From Dehalococcoidia bacterium UBA6495 (lineage in GTDB: Bacteria > Chloroflexota > Dehalococcoidia > Lucifugimonadales > UBA826): 13,470 nt of DNA. The stretch covers positions 45,695 to 59,164 of the forward strand of contig DJMH01000011.1 of NCBI GenBank assembly GCA_002435305.1, given 5' to 3'. The position numbers and the translations under genes are program-made. This document shows, in pieces, positions 6,571 to 13,470 of this stretch. The notes beneath the pieces are model-generated. The model had not been told where the DNA came from. It ran no database searches and worked only from the letters and a program-made list of their open reading frames with translations. Position 1 is the stretch's first letter, and every line of letters starts with the position of its first letter.

Positions 6571-7392
6571 GTGAAGGACGAAATTGAATCTCTGCTGAAA
6601 AGGTCTATAGACCTCCACGTATACGCTGCCCCTGACATCCCAGAAAGGAGAATGGATGCCTTGGAGACGACCAGAGCAGCCTACGAAGCTGGAATGGGCG
6701 GGTTCGTATTAAAATCACCCAATTACCTCACATCTCCCCTAACCTACACCTTATCTCAGATGTATCCGGGGCTAGAAATATACGGATCAATTTCATTAAA
6801 TTCATCTGTAGGGGGAATCAATCCAGAAGCAGTAGCAACAGCGGCCCAACTAGGTACAAAAGTTGTCTGGATGCCTACTATTTCTGCCGAGTTTTACCTA
6901 TCGAAAACCAACTCTGGGAAAGGCCTGAGTATATTAGACAAATCAGAGAAGCTTACTGATGACACTATTCAAGTTATTGATATAGCCCAAGCAAACGATA
7001 TGGTCTTGGCGTCAGGATGTATTTCACCACTGGAGACAATGAAATTATTTGAGGCCGCCAAAGATAGTGGCATAAAAAGAATGATCGTAACTCATCCTGA
7101 AGAACTCCTTGAAGACCAGGTAAAAGATTTGACCACGTTGGGAGTTTACATGGAATACAGTTTTCTTTCATGTATGCCTTTAACAGCAAAAATAAGTCCT
7201 GTTAATCTGTTAGCTCAGATACTCAAAGCAGGGATTGAGAGATGCATAGTAACAACTGCTTTTGGGCAGCCAGCGAACCCTCCACCGTCGGAAGGAATGA
7301 GAATGGCTATAGCCACATTGCTGGATTCAGGAATGTCACCCAAAAATATTTCTCTATTGGTAAAAGACAATCCTAGTGGGTTACTTAGCTAG
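6571..7392 (+). CDS. DUF6282-family TIM-barrel (amidohydrolase-like) protein with a degenerate metal site
   Basis: The 273-residue protein matches the layout I recall for the DUF6282 family of putative metal-dependent amidohydrolase-like enzymes: DLHVYAAPDIPER (14-26), GMGGFVLKSP (41-50), YGSISLNSSVGGINPEAV (71-88), KVVWMPTIS (97-105), VLASGCIS (145-152), VTHPEE (173-178), VTTAFGQPANPPPSEG (227-242) and the terminal VKDNPSGLL. Where relatives have DLHVH, VLK-H, GH-S and a D before the aromatic-GQ motif, this copy has Tyr18, Pro50, Cys150 and Ala230. His16 and His175 remain. Loss of several ligands suggests either a non-catalytic protein or a distinct subgroup with an altered site. The start is GTG, with GGAG 7 bases upstream. 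It follows the HAD gene after 19 bases and is followed by a weak hairpin (7394-7412). The family call is from memory of its motifs. Confidence 0.75.
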   Translation: MKDEIESLLKRSIDLHVYAAPDIPERRMDALETTRAAYEAGMGGFVLKSPNYLTSPLTYTLSQMYPGLEIYGSISLNSSVGGINPEAVATAAQLGTKVVWMPTISAEFYLSKTNSGKGLSILDKSEKLTDDTIQVIDIAQANDMVLASGCISPLETMKLFEAAKDSGIKRMIVTHPEELLEDQVKDLTTLGVYMEYSFLSCMPLTAKISPVNLLAQILKAGIERCIVTTAFGQPANPPPSEGMRMAIATLLDSGMSPKNISLLVKDNPSGLLS

Positions 7393-7543
7393 GTAGGAAA
7401 TCTCCATTCCTAACAATACAAACTGGACTCGATCCTTCCTATCATCTTTATTTAGGCCTTAAGTAGAATTACGCTTTCTTTTTCATTACCCCTGACCTAC
7501 AATTTTTGTTTATTAAATTTTGGACTCAGTTTTGGAGGCAGTA
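7393..7543. other. Intergenic stretch upstream of the small membrane protein
   Basis: It opens with a weak hairpin, TAGGAA-N7-TTCCTA at 7394-7412, with no T-run, just past the DUF6282 stop. A TACAAT at 7498-7503 could be a -10 box for the small gene at 7544, but no convincing -35 is seen. The rest is AT-rich with nothing recognisable. Confidence 0.4.
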
Positions 7544-7666
7544 ATGAAGAGAAATAGATTTGAAAGAAAATTGGATGAATATAATCACACGATGGAGCTC
7601 GTTAGAACTTTACTTCCTCTTTTAATGATAGTGCTGCAAGTAATTATATTGGTAAGAGTAATATAA
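7544..7666 (+). CDS. Small single-span membrane protein (40 residues)
   Basis: ATG at 7544 is preceded by GGAGG 6 bases upstream, one of the best ribosome binding sites in the window, and opens 40 codons ending in TAA at 7664. The peptide has a basic, polar N-terminus (MKRNRFERKLDEYNHTMELV) and a hydrophobic C-terminal half (LLPLLMIVLQVIILV, about 23-37) ending RVI. That is the shape of a small one-span membrane protein with the charged end in the cytoplasm. I do not recognise a family. It lies alone in the gap between the DUF6282 and dehydrogenase genes, on the same strand. The strong ribosome binding site and the coherent amphipathic layout argue against chance; the short length argues for caution. 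Confidence 0.55.
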   Translation: MKRNRFERKLDEYNHTMELVRTLLPLLMIVLQVIILVRVI

Positions 7667-7872
7667 CTCGCACGCAGTTGTCTTGTTATATTGAATACTA
7701 TTAAAGCTAGCAGCAACCGGCCAAACATGAATAGTAAGGCCCGGAAGGGGCTACAGCACCAAGCCAATTAAAAGGAGCTTAGGCGGATAAATTAATTTTG
7801 TATTATGAGGATACACGAGGGTACAATTCCAGACATCTACCAAAAGACATGATTTTATACACGGAGTGAGGA
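7667..7872. other. Intergenic region with possible RNA structure upstream of the dehydrogenase gene
   Basis: Inverted repeats are clustered here. TACTATT (7696-7702) pairs with AATAGTA (7730-7736). Next to it a CCC-GGAA-GGG hairpin (7740-7749) has a GNRA-type loop. AAGCT (7704-7708), inside the first loop, can pair with AGCTT (7776-7780), giving a pseudoknot-like arrangement. I match it to no known riboswitch or ncRNA family. From 7781 to 7872 the sequence is AT-rich and should carry the promoter or leader of the dehydrogenase gene, but I see no clear -35/-10 pair. Confidence 0.3.
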
Positions 7873-8853
7873 ATGAGCGAGATGCCCGCAGCTATATCAA
7901 CTGGGTTGAGGGAATGGCGATGTGATGCCATAGATATCCCAAAAATAGAACCCGGCAAAGTGTTAGTAAAAACGAATCTGGCATCGATATGTGGTAGCGA
8001 TTTGCACATAACTTATATGGGTTGGAATGCACATGAATTCCCTCTTCCCCATGGTTACCCCGGACACGAAGGTATTGGACAAGTAGTAGACCCTGGTGAT
8101 ACCGATTTTACCGAAGGAGAATTAGTGCTCACTGTGCCCAATATATGGCAGTCCAGGTGCTTCGCTGGCTACCAATTAATCGATCCTAATTTTCTTTTAC
8201 GGGTACCAACAGGTGTTCCAGAAGCGCATCTATTGATGGCACAACAGCTCGGAACAGTAGTTTTTGGAACAAGAAAATTGCCGACATTAGTAGGGAAAAC
8301 TGTAGCCATTTTAGGACAGGGTTCTGTTGGTTTATTCCACGATTTTATGTTACGAAAACTCGGAGCCCATAAGATCATAGGGATCGAACCAGTAGCAGAA
8401 AGGTTGCAGGCTGGCCGCAATATGGGAATCGACGAAGCAATTGACGTGACAGGCGACAAAGCTACAGAAGCCGTCATGGATCTCACATCAGGTGAAGGTG
8501 CAGACTTGGTAATAGAAGCCGTAGGTAGTGTTGATACTTTGAACCAATCTCTGAAATTAGTTAAGCCTTTCGGAAAATTGGCGGTGTTCGGGTTACCCCC
8601 AACCATGGAAAAAATTCCTTTCGATTGGGATACATTTTTCCGTAAATGTATAGACATGCATTCAGTATTTGGGGCCCAGGATGAGCCCGGTTTGCCGGCT
8701 TTCCGATTAGCTGTAGATTACATAGAAAATGAGGAAATCGATATGGCACCATTCGTTACCCACCAATTTTCAATATCTGAAGTACAGAACGCTTTTAACT
8801 TGGCCGATTCTCGTGAGGACGGAGCCTTAAAAGTTTCCCTTACTTTTGAATAA
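7873..8853 (+). CDS. Zinc-type medium-chain alcohol dehydrogenase lacking the structural-zinc lobe
   Basis: This is a 326-residue NAD(P)-dependent dehydrogenase of the MDR superfamily, expected to oxidise an alcohol to a carbonyl or the reverse. Catalytic-site residues visible are ICGSD (Cys40, Asp43) and PGHEGIG (His65, Glu66). The nucleotide-binding Rossmann motif is VAILGQGSVGLF (144-155), with an acidic residue (Glu172) after the second strand that favours NAD. The four-cysteine structural-zinc lobe normally near residue 90 is absent, explaining the shorter-than-usual length. Where sorbitol-dehydrogenase-type relatives have a Glu or Cys third ligand, the sequence reads AQQLG (Gln124). GGAG lies 6 bases before the ATG. 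It is followed after 26 bases by the amidase gene, so they are probably cotranscribed. The substrate is unknown. Confidence 0.87.
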   Translation: MSEMPAAISTGLREWRCDAIDIPKIEPGKVLVKTNLASICGSDLHITYMGWNAHEFPLPHGYPGHEGIGQVVDPGDTDFTEGELVLTVPNIWQSRCFAGYQLIDPNFLLRVPTGVPEAHLLMAQQLGTVVFGTRKLPTLVGKTVAILGQGSVGLFHDFMLRKLGAHKIIGIEPVAERLQAGRNMGIDEAIDVTGDKATEAVMDLTSGEGADLVIEAVGSVDTLNQSLKLVKPFGKLAVFGLPPTMEKIPFDWDTFFRKCIDMHSVFGAQDEPGLPAFRLAVDYIENEEIDMAPFVTHQFSISEVQNAFNLADSREDGALKVSLTFE

Positions 8854-8879
8854 GAATCAGGAACTTAAAAGGATCCTAT

Positions 8880-10211
8880 ATGGGGAAATCACTTGAATAT
8901 TCTACGATAGAGGAATTGTCTAAACTATTAAGTTCTTTAGAAATTTCAACAAAGGAATTGGCACTTCATTTACTGGATCGTTCTGAAAAACTTGACCCAG
9001 ATCTGAATGTTTGGGTAACGATGAACCCAAATTTGGAAATAGAAACCTACAGTCAGGGCAATACCAGTCAATTAGCCGGTATCCCTATGGGTATAAAAGA
9101 CATTTATTGCACCCGCGACATGAAAACAACCTGTTGCTCTCCAATTTACGAAAAATATGAACCCGGCTATGATGCTCAAACGGTAAAAATGCTTAGAGAT
9201 GCCAAGGCTGTGATTATGGGAAAAACCGTAACCACTCAATTTGCCTGTGGAGACCCTCCACCTACAAAAAACCCCTGGAATCTTTCAAGAACACCCGGAG
9301 GATCCAGTAGTGGTTCAGCCGTCGGTGTAGCTTCAGGCATGTTCCCGGCTGCTCTAGGGTCTCAAACTGCAGGCTCAGTTTTAAGACCTGCATCATACAA
9401 CGGTATCGTTGGGTTCAAGCCCACATACGGCCTCGTCAGTAGGCAAGGAGTTTTCCCTGTAGCATTATCTCTTGACACAATGGGATGGTTTACCCGTTCT
9501 GTGAAAGATGCCGCAATTCTGTTGCGGTATTTATCTGGGTATGACGCCGAAGATAAGGATTCGGTAAAAGTGGACACCAAATCATATATTTCGAATACTG
9601 AACCGATTTCCCGACCACCACATATTGGCATAGTAGAGGACTTCTACTATGAAAATTCAGATCGTAGCACCATGAAAACATTTGCCCTTTTGTTGGCGAA
9701 ACTTTCAAAAGCAGGGGCAATAATAGAGACTGCTAATACACAACTTGACTTTGACAGTATCTTAAAATCTCACAGAGTCATTATGAATTGCGAGGCAGCC
9801 AATACTCATAAAGATAATTATGAAATAAGACCTGACGACTTTGCTCCCAGAGTGAAAGAAATAATTGAAAATGGTTTGAATACCCCGGCACATACCTATA
9901 TTCAATCAAAACATTTTCAACAAAATTACACTAGACAAGTATCAAAATTGTCGAAGAAATACGATGCTTTGATAATGCCAACAAGTCTCTCAGCTGCGCC
10001 AACCCCAGAGACTACCGGGGAACCTATTTTCCAAGCACCGTGGACAATGGCAGGGGTGCCAGCAATCTCTTTGCCATACGAGCTGGACGATGACGGTATG
10101 CCACTGGGAGTACAAATAATATCGAACCACTTTAACGAATTGAATTTGCTATCGACATCAATGTGGATTGAGTCGGTTGTGAATTTCACCCACAAGCCAC
10201 CCCTTATTTGA
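8880..10211 (+). CDS. Amidase-signature family hydrolase
   Basis: The 443-residue protein belongs to the amidase-signature family (GatA, fatty-acid amide hydrolase and malonamidase relatives), which hydrolyse amide or ester bonds with a Ser-Ser-Lys triad. The triad is visible: Lys73 in GIPMGIKD (67-74), the cis-serine Ser142 in TPGGSSSGSA (138-147), and the nucleophile Ser166 in GSQTAGSVLRPA (160-171), spaced 24 residues from Ser142 as usual. The C-terminal part includes the MPTSLSAAPTPE and APWTMAGVPAISLPYELDDDG blocks common to the family. It is not GatA by context: no gatC or gatB neighbour. There is no signal peptide. AAGGA lies just upstream of the start. It sits between a dehydrogenase and a transporter, suggesting a role in catabolising an imported amide. 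Confidence 0.88.
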   Translation: MGKSLEYSTIEELSKLLSSLEISTKELALHLLDRSEKLDPDLNVWVTMNPNLEIETYSQGNTSQLAGIPMGIKDIYCTRDMKTTCCSPIYEKYEPGYDAQTVKMLRDAKAVIMGKTVTTQFACGDPPPTKNPWNLSRTPGGSSSGSAVGVASGMFPAALGSQTAGSVLRPASYNGIVGFKPTYGLVSRQGVFPVALSLDTMGWFTRSVKDAAILLRYLSGYDAEDKDSVKVDTKSYISNTEPISRPPHIGIVEDFYYENSDRSTMKTFALLLAKLSKAGAIIETANTQLDFDSILKSHRVIMNCEAANTHKDNYEIRPDDFAPRVKEIIENGLNTPAHTYIQSKHFQQNYTRQVSKLSKKYDALIMPTSLSAAPTPETTGEPIFQAPWTMAGVPAISLPYELDDDGMPLGVQIISNHFNELNLLSTSMWIESVVNFTHKPPLI

Positions 10212-10253
10212 TGATTAAGGATTCTGACAGACCCTTGGATCTTTCCCAATAGT

Positions 10254-11558
10254 ATGACTAGATTGGATACGTGGTTGGAGAGGCTAGGGAACCGATGGTT
10301 TTTCTATGGATGGCTTATAGTATTTTCTTCTTTCATCTCAAGTATGATAAATGCCGGAACTGGCAGCTACGCATTAGGATTTTTCATCATCCCAATGGGT
10401 GAGGACATAGGAATATCCAGAACACAGTTTTCCGTAATTCCTTTATTTAAACTCGCGGCAATTCCAATACTCCCGCTATTAGGTCTGTTGGTGGATAGAA
10501 GACATGGAGGAAGAATAATAGTTTCCGTAGGAAGTCTGCTTGGAGGTACTGCCTTGGCTTTGACTTCTCAAATAGACAAAGTGTGGCAGTTCTACATGCT
10601 TTACGGAATTATTTATGGTTTTGGCACTGCTGCCATGGGTAGTCAATTAGTAGGCCCATCATTGATGGCCAAATGGTTCGTGAGATTGAGAGGAAGAGCG
10701 ATGGCCATCGGGACCATGGGGATATCAGCTGGTGGCGTTGTAGTCGCGCCTGTTGCGGGTTTGGCCATCTCCACCCTCGGATGGAGAGCAGCTTGGGTAG
10801 TATTAGGAATGATGGCGATATTTGCTATCGTCCCAGTATCGTCACTATTTCTTAGGCGAAGCCCTGAAGATATTGGACTGTTGCCTGACGGAAATACATG
10901 CGACTCGGATGGAGAAGATACCGAAGAAAATGAAGTGAGTTCCTGGACCCTCAAACAATCTATACGAAACGCTCAATTCTGGATACTTTTGTTGATTCAG
11001 TGTCTGGGGCTCTCAGGTTTAGTAGTGGTACTATTTCATGAAGTCGCCTACATTCAAGACAAGGGGCTAACCATCCAATCGGCAACCTTGGTAGCGACCC
11101 TATTAGCCACCTCAGCCATGATTAGCAAACTCCCTTTCGGCTATCTAGCAGAAAAAATGGATATAAGGAGAGTCCTTGCACTTTGCTTGATACCAGCTGG
11201 ATTATCAACTTACATGATCATACCCATCGAATCTGCCTGGATTTTGGTGATTTGGGGAATTACACACGGGTTTTTTATGGGAGGATTCCCTACTCTAACT
11301 AATGTGGCATTGCCTGAATATTTTGGACGCCAATATATGGGAAGTATTAGAGGAGTTATTGCGCCTATCACCATGATTATTTCCGCTTTGAGCCCACTAA
11401 TAGCCGGTATCCTTTGGGAAGAAAGTTACAGTTACTCAGTGGCATTTTTCTTGTTTGGATCTGCCTGGATAACCGGAGGACTACTAACTTTCACATTAAG
11501 TAAACCAAAGGACCCACCTGTTACCAAATATATATCGGCCCAAAAAGTGCAAGTTTGA
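10254..11558 (+). CDS. MFS transporter, oxalate/formate-antiporter or monocarboxylate-like
   Basis: This 434-residue integral membrane protein has two blocks of about six hydrophobic spans: roughly residues 17-200, then 235-418. They are separated by a hydrophilic, acidic central loop (about 203-233, rich in Asp and Glu). The MFS signature between spans 2 and 3 is GLLVDRRHGGR (77-87), and RGRAMAIGTMGISAG (146-160) marks spans 4-5. The FLRRSPEDIGLLPDG segment (199-213) after span 6 is typical of the oxalate/formate antiporter and monocarboxylate-type MFS branch, so an organic anion is the likely cargo; this is inference from similarity. No strong ribosome binding site precedes the ATG at 10254. 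It starts 42 bases after the amidase stop, consistent with the same transcript. Confidence 0.88.
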   Translation: MTRLDTWLERLGNRWFFYGWLIVFSSFISSMINAGTGSYALGFFIIPMGEDIGISRTQFSVIPLFKLAAIPILPLLGLLVDRRHGGRIIVSVGSLLGGTALALTSQIDKVWQFYMLYGIIYGFGTAAMGSQLVGPSLMAKWFVRLRGRAMAIGTMGISAGGVVVAPVAGLAISTLGWRAAWVVLGMMAIFAIVPVSSLFLRRSPEDIGLLPDGNTCDSDGEDTEENEVSSWTLKQSIRNAQFWILLLIQCLGLSGLVVVLFHEVAYIQDKGLTIQSATLVATLLATSAMISKLPFGYLAEKMDIRRVLALCLIPAGLSTYMIIPIESAWILVIWGITHGFFMGGFPTLTNVALPEYFGRQYMGSIRGVIAPITMIISALSPLIAGILWEESYSYSVAFFLFGSAWITGGLLTFTLSKPKDPPVTKYISAQKVQV

Positions 11559-11611
11559 TGTGTGTGTGTGCCCGGGTGGTAAACTGACGTCAATTGTTAT
11601 GGAGGACAAGC

Positions 11612-13470
11612 ATGGCCCCACCCATTGAATTCATAGGTTTAATACCATCTTGGATCTTAGTATACATAGCAACATTAGGTTGCTTTGGAGCCGCAGCTTC
11701 CTTTTTATACATCAGGATGTTTAAGCCTATATTGCAAGGAAAACCTTCTGGAAGAACGGATCAGCTCCCCAAAAGAATCCTTGGAGCCATACCTTATATT
11801 TTGGGCCAGAAAAAAGTACTCCAAAGTACCGATGTAGCCAGAGACAGGGCAGGGATGGCACACGCCATCATATTTTGGGGCTTCTTGTCCTTCTCCCTAA
11901 GCTACGTGATTTTTATATACGGGGATTCGATTAACCCTAATTTCTCAAAAGCCTTACTTTCTGAAGCTGGATTAACAATTTTCGGAACCTATTTAGATAT
12001 TTTGGCTGTGGTCTTGCTGTCCGTGATAGTTTTAGCTGTAATGCGAAGATGGGTATTTACCGCTAATCGTTTGAGATTTGACCTAACTCAGAAAAGAGAA
12101 GCTGCCATAATACTTGCCTTGATAGCCTTCTTGATGATCAGCACCATCATAGGGGAGGCCTTTTATGTTGCTGCCCAAAACATACATTCTCATTCTCCAA
12201 TAGGTAATTTTTTGGGCGATGTATTAAGCGACGGGGGCTTTGACAGGAATGTATCTTCATTTATATACCAGACAAGCTGGTGGATACATCTGGCCATAAT
12301 ATTGGGATTCTCCGTCTATATTCCTATATCTAAACATGTGCACCTGGTTGGGGCTCCAATCGGTTTTGTTACTCGTCAGTTAGGTGCTAAAGGAACTTTG
12401 ACAACAATAACTGACTTTGAAACAGCTGAGTCTTTTGGAGCATCGAAGATGAAAGACTTTAACCAAAAACAACTGCTTGATGCCTTTGCCTGTGCTGTCT
12501 GCGGTAGATGTACAGACGTATGTCCTGCCAACATAACCGGAAAAACACTCTCTCCGATGCATATAGTACAAGGGCTCCGCTACCATATTGCCGATGCTAC
12601 CTCGGTTGATAACGAAGAGGATGTACCCAACATCATTGGATCACGAATAGAGAAGCAAGCCGTATGGGACTGTCTGACATGTGGCGCTTGCACCGAGGTG
12701 TGTCCAGTCGGCAATGAACCATTCCATCCTCTAGTAGACATACGACGCTACATGGTCATGGAAGAACCGGACATACCAGAAGGAGCAGAGGGAGCGCTGC
12801 GAAATCTGGAACAGAGAGGTCACCCATGGAGCGGCACTACATTCACCAGAGAAAGTTGGTATGAGGGTCTTGATGTTAAAACATTCTCGGAAAACCCAGA
12901 GGCTGAATATCTGCTGTGGGTTGGATGCACTAGCGCACTGGAGCAGAGGAGTCAGAGCATTCCCAGAGCCATGGTTTCTATTCTCAATCGGGCTGAGGTA
13001 GATTTTGCTATTTTAGGTGCCGAAGAAACTTGCACTGGGGATCCAGCCAGAAGGATGGGGAATGAATACCTATATCAAATGCTGGCCATGCAAAACATAG
13101 AAACTTTCAACCGGTATGGAATAAGGAAGATTCTCACTAGCTGCCCTCATTGTTTCAATAACATCAAAAATGAGTACCCTCATCTTGGTGGCACATACGA
13201 AGTAATGCACTACAGTGAATTAATCTCAGACCTTATTGAGAAAGAAAAAATAAAACCTGTAGTCACTATAAATACCACTTTGGCATATCATGACTCATGT
13301 TATTTAGGAAGGCACAATGGTATATATGAGGCGCCGAGACAGATTGCCAAATCGATACCAGGGTTGGAATTAGTGGAAATGAAAAAATGCAGAGGGAACG
13401 GTTTCTGTTGTGGAGCCGGCGGCGGGCATATGTGGTATGAGGAAGAAGGCAACCAAAGAGTTAACCATTC
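11612..13470 (+). CDS. Membrane heme/Fe-S oxidoreductase with CCG domains (ETF:quinone oxidoreductase type), partial at the right edge
   Basis: The frame is open for 619 codons and leaves the window without a stop. The N-terminal quarter is a NarI-like membrane module with five hydrophobic spans (about 8-30, 83-105, 118-142, 158-182, 224-240) and candidate heme histidines His84, His226, His242 and His244. Two [4Fe-4S] motifs follow: CAVCGRCTDVCP (294-305) and CLTCGACTEVCP (354-365). Two cysteine-rich CCG-type domains come next: the first with ETCTGDPARR (Cys474) and CPHC (511-514), the second with DSCYLGR (Cys563), Cys593 and CCGAGGG (599-605). This order matches membrane oxidoreductases that take electrons from electron-transfer flavoprotein and reduce a quinone, and Rv0338c-like proteins. 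GGAGG lies 8 bases before the ATG. About 30-60 residues may be missing. EtfAB genes just beyond the window would strengthen the call. Confidence 0.88.
   Translation, partial: MAPPIEFIGLIPSWILVYIATLGCFGAAASFLYIRMFKPILQGKPSGRTDQLPKRILGAIPYILGQKKVLQSTDVARDRAGMAHAIIFWGFLSFSLSYVIFIYGDSINPNFSKALLSEAGLTIFGTYLDILAVVLLSVIVLAVMRRWVFTANRLRFDLTQKREAAIILALIAFLMISTIIGEAFYVAAQNIHSHSPIGNFLGDVLSDGGFDRNVSSFIYQTSWWIHLAIILGFSVYIPISKHVHLVGAPIGFVTRQLGAKGTLTTITDFETAESFGASKMKDFNQKQLLDAFACAVCGRCTDVCPANITGKTLSPMHIVQGLRYHIADATSVDNEEDVPNIIGSRIEKQAVWDCLTCGACTEVCPVGNEPFHPLVDIRRYMVMEEPDIPEGAEGALRNLEQRGHPWSGTTFTRESWYEGLDVKTFSENPEAEYLLWVGCTSALEQRSQSIPRAMVSILNRAEVDFAILGAEETCTGDPARRMGNEYLYQMLAMQNIETFNRYGIRKILTSCPHCFNNIKNEYPHLGGTYEVMHYSELISDLIEKEKIKPVVTINTTLAYHDSCYLGRHNGIYEAPRQIAKSIPGLELVEMKKCRGNGFCCGAGGGHMWYEEEGNQRVNH

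Noticed and set aside
7730..7765. SRP RNA (ffs)-like core: GTAAGG followed by CCCGGAAGGG and CAGC
   Set aside because: The GGAA loop and 5' side resemble domain IV of SRP RNA, but the 3' side has two extra bases and lacks the AGCAG loop, and the flanking strands do not form the required long helix.
7585..7767. 60-residue minus-strand ORF across the DUF6282-dehydrogenase gap
   Set aside because: Its hydrophobic look comes from the antisense of AT-rich sequence; it opposes the better-supported 40-residue gene and has no clear ribosome binding site.
7805..7852. 15-codon leader ORF upstream of the dehydrogenase gene
   Set aside because: No ribosome binding site, no composition typical of an attenuator peptide, and a frame this short is expected by chance.
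8169..8657. 162-residue minus-strand ORF inside the dehydrogenase gene
   Set aside because: It is a shadow of the opposite strand of a clear, motif-bearing MDR gene and has no recognisable domain.
11559..11611. TGTGTGTGTG run and CCCGGG palindrome between the MFS and oxidoreductase genes
   Set aside because: The repeat is only five units and the palindrome six bases; there is no stem with a T-run, so neither a terminator nor an operator can be supported.

Overview
This 13.5 kb window looks like chromosomal DNA of a free-living bacterium with moderate-to-low GC (about the low to mid 40s by eye). My best guess is a Chloroflexota member of the marine SAR202/Dehalococcoidia type. The reasons are an HspR-led grpE-dnaK operon and a mixture of oxidative-catabolism families (DUF3500, amidating-lyase-like propeller, DUF6282, amidase, and a membrane heme/Fe-S oxidoreductase of the ETF-quinone type). 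This placement is inference; there is no rRNA or other marker gene here. I see no phage, IS, CRISPR or tRNA.

Layout. (1) 1-42: possible last 13 codons of a gene entering from the left. (2) 96-539, minus: a small stand-alone MOSC-domain protein, divergent from (3) 684-2703, plus: an NHL beta-propeller resembling peptidyl-alpha-hydroxyglycine amidating lyases, followed by a DUF3500 protein. (4) 2713-2745: a strong inverted repeat where the DUF3500 gene and dnaK converge. (5) 5746-2751, minus: a heat-shock operon hspR-grpE-dnaK, with grpE starting at TTG and its stop overlapping the dnaK start by one base. (6) 5805-5843: a compact divergent control region in which an 8-bp palindrome with the HspR/HAIR half-site geometry (TTGA-N11-TCAA) overlaps the -35 boxes of promoters facing both ways. 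(7) 5910-7392, plus: a HAD phosphatase and a DUF6282 TIM-barrel protein that has lost most of the expected metal ligands. (8) 7393-7872: a 480-base gap holding an unlisted 40-residue single-membrane-span protein with a strong ribosome binding site, and a possibly structured RNA segment. (9) 7873-13470, plus: zinc-type alcohol dehydrogenase, amidase-signature hydrolase, MFS transporter, and the first 619 codons of a five-span membrane heme/Fe-S/CCG-domain oxidoreductase that runs off the window.

How they may work together. The right half reads as an uptake-and-oxidation unit: a carboxylate-type MFS importer, an amidase to release an acid or amine, a dehydrogenase to oxidise an alcohol, and a membrane electron-transfer protein to pass electrons (probably from electron-transfer flavoprotein) to quinone. 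The substrate cannot be read from the sequence. The heat-shock operon is probably autoregulated by HspR, and the shared operator raises the possibility that the HAD gene to its right is also under HspR.
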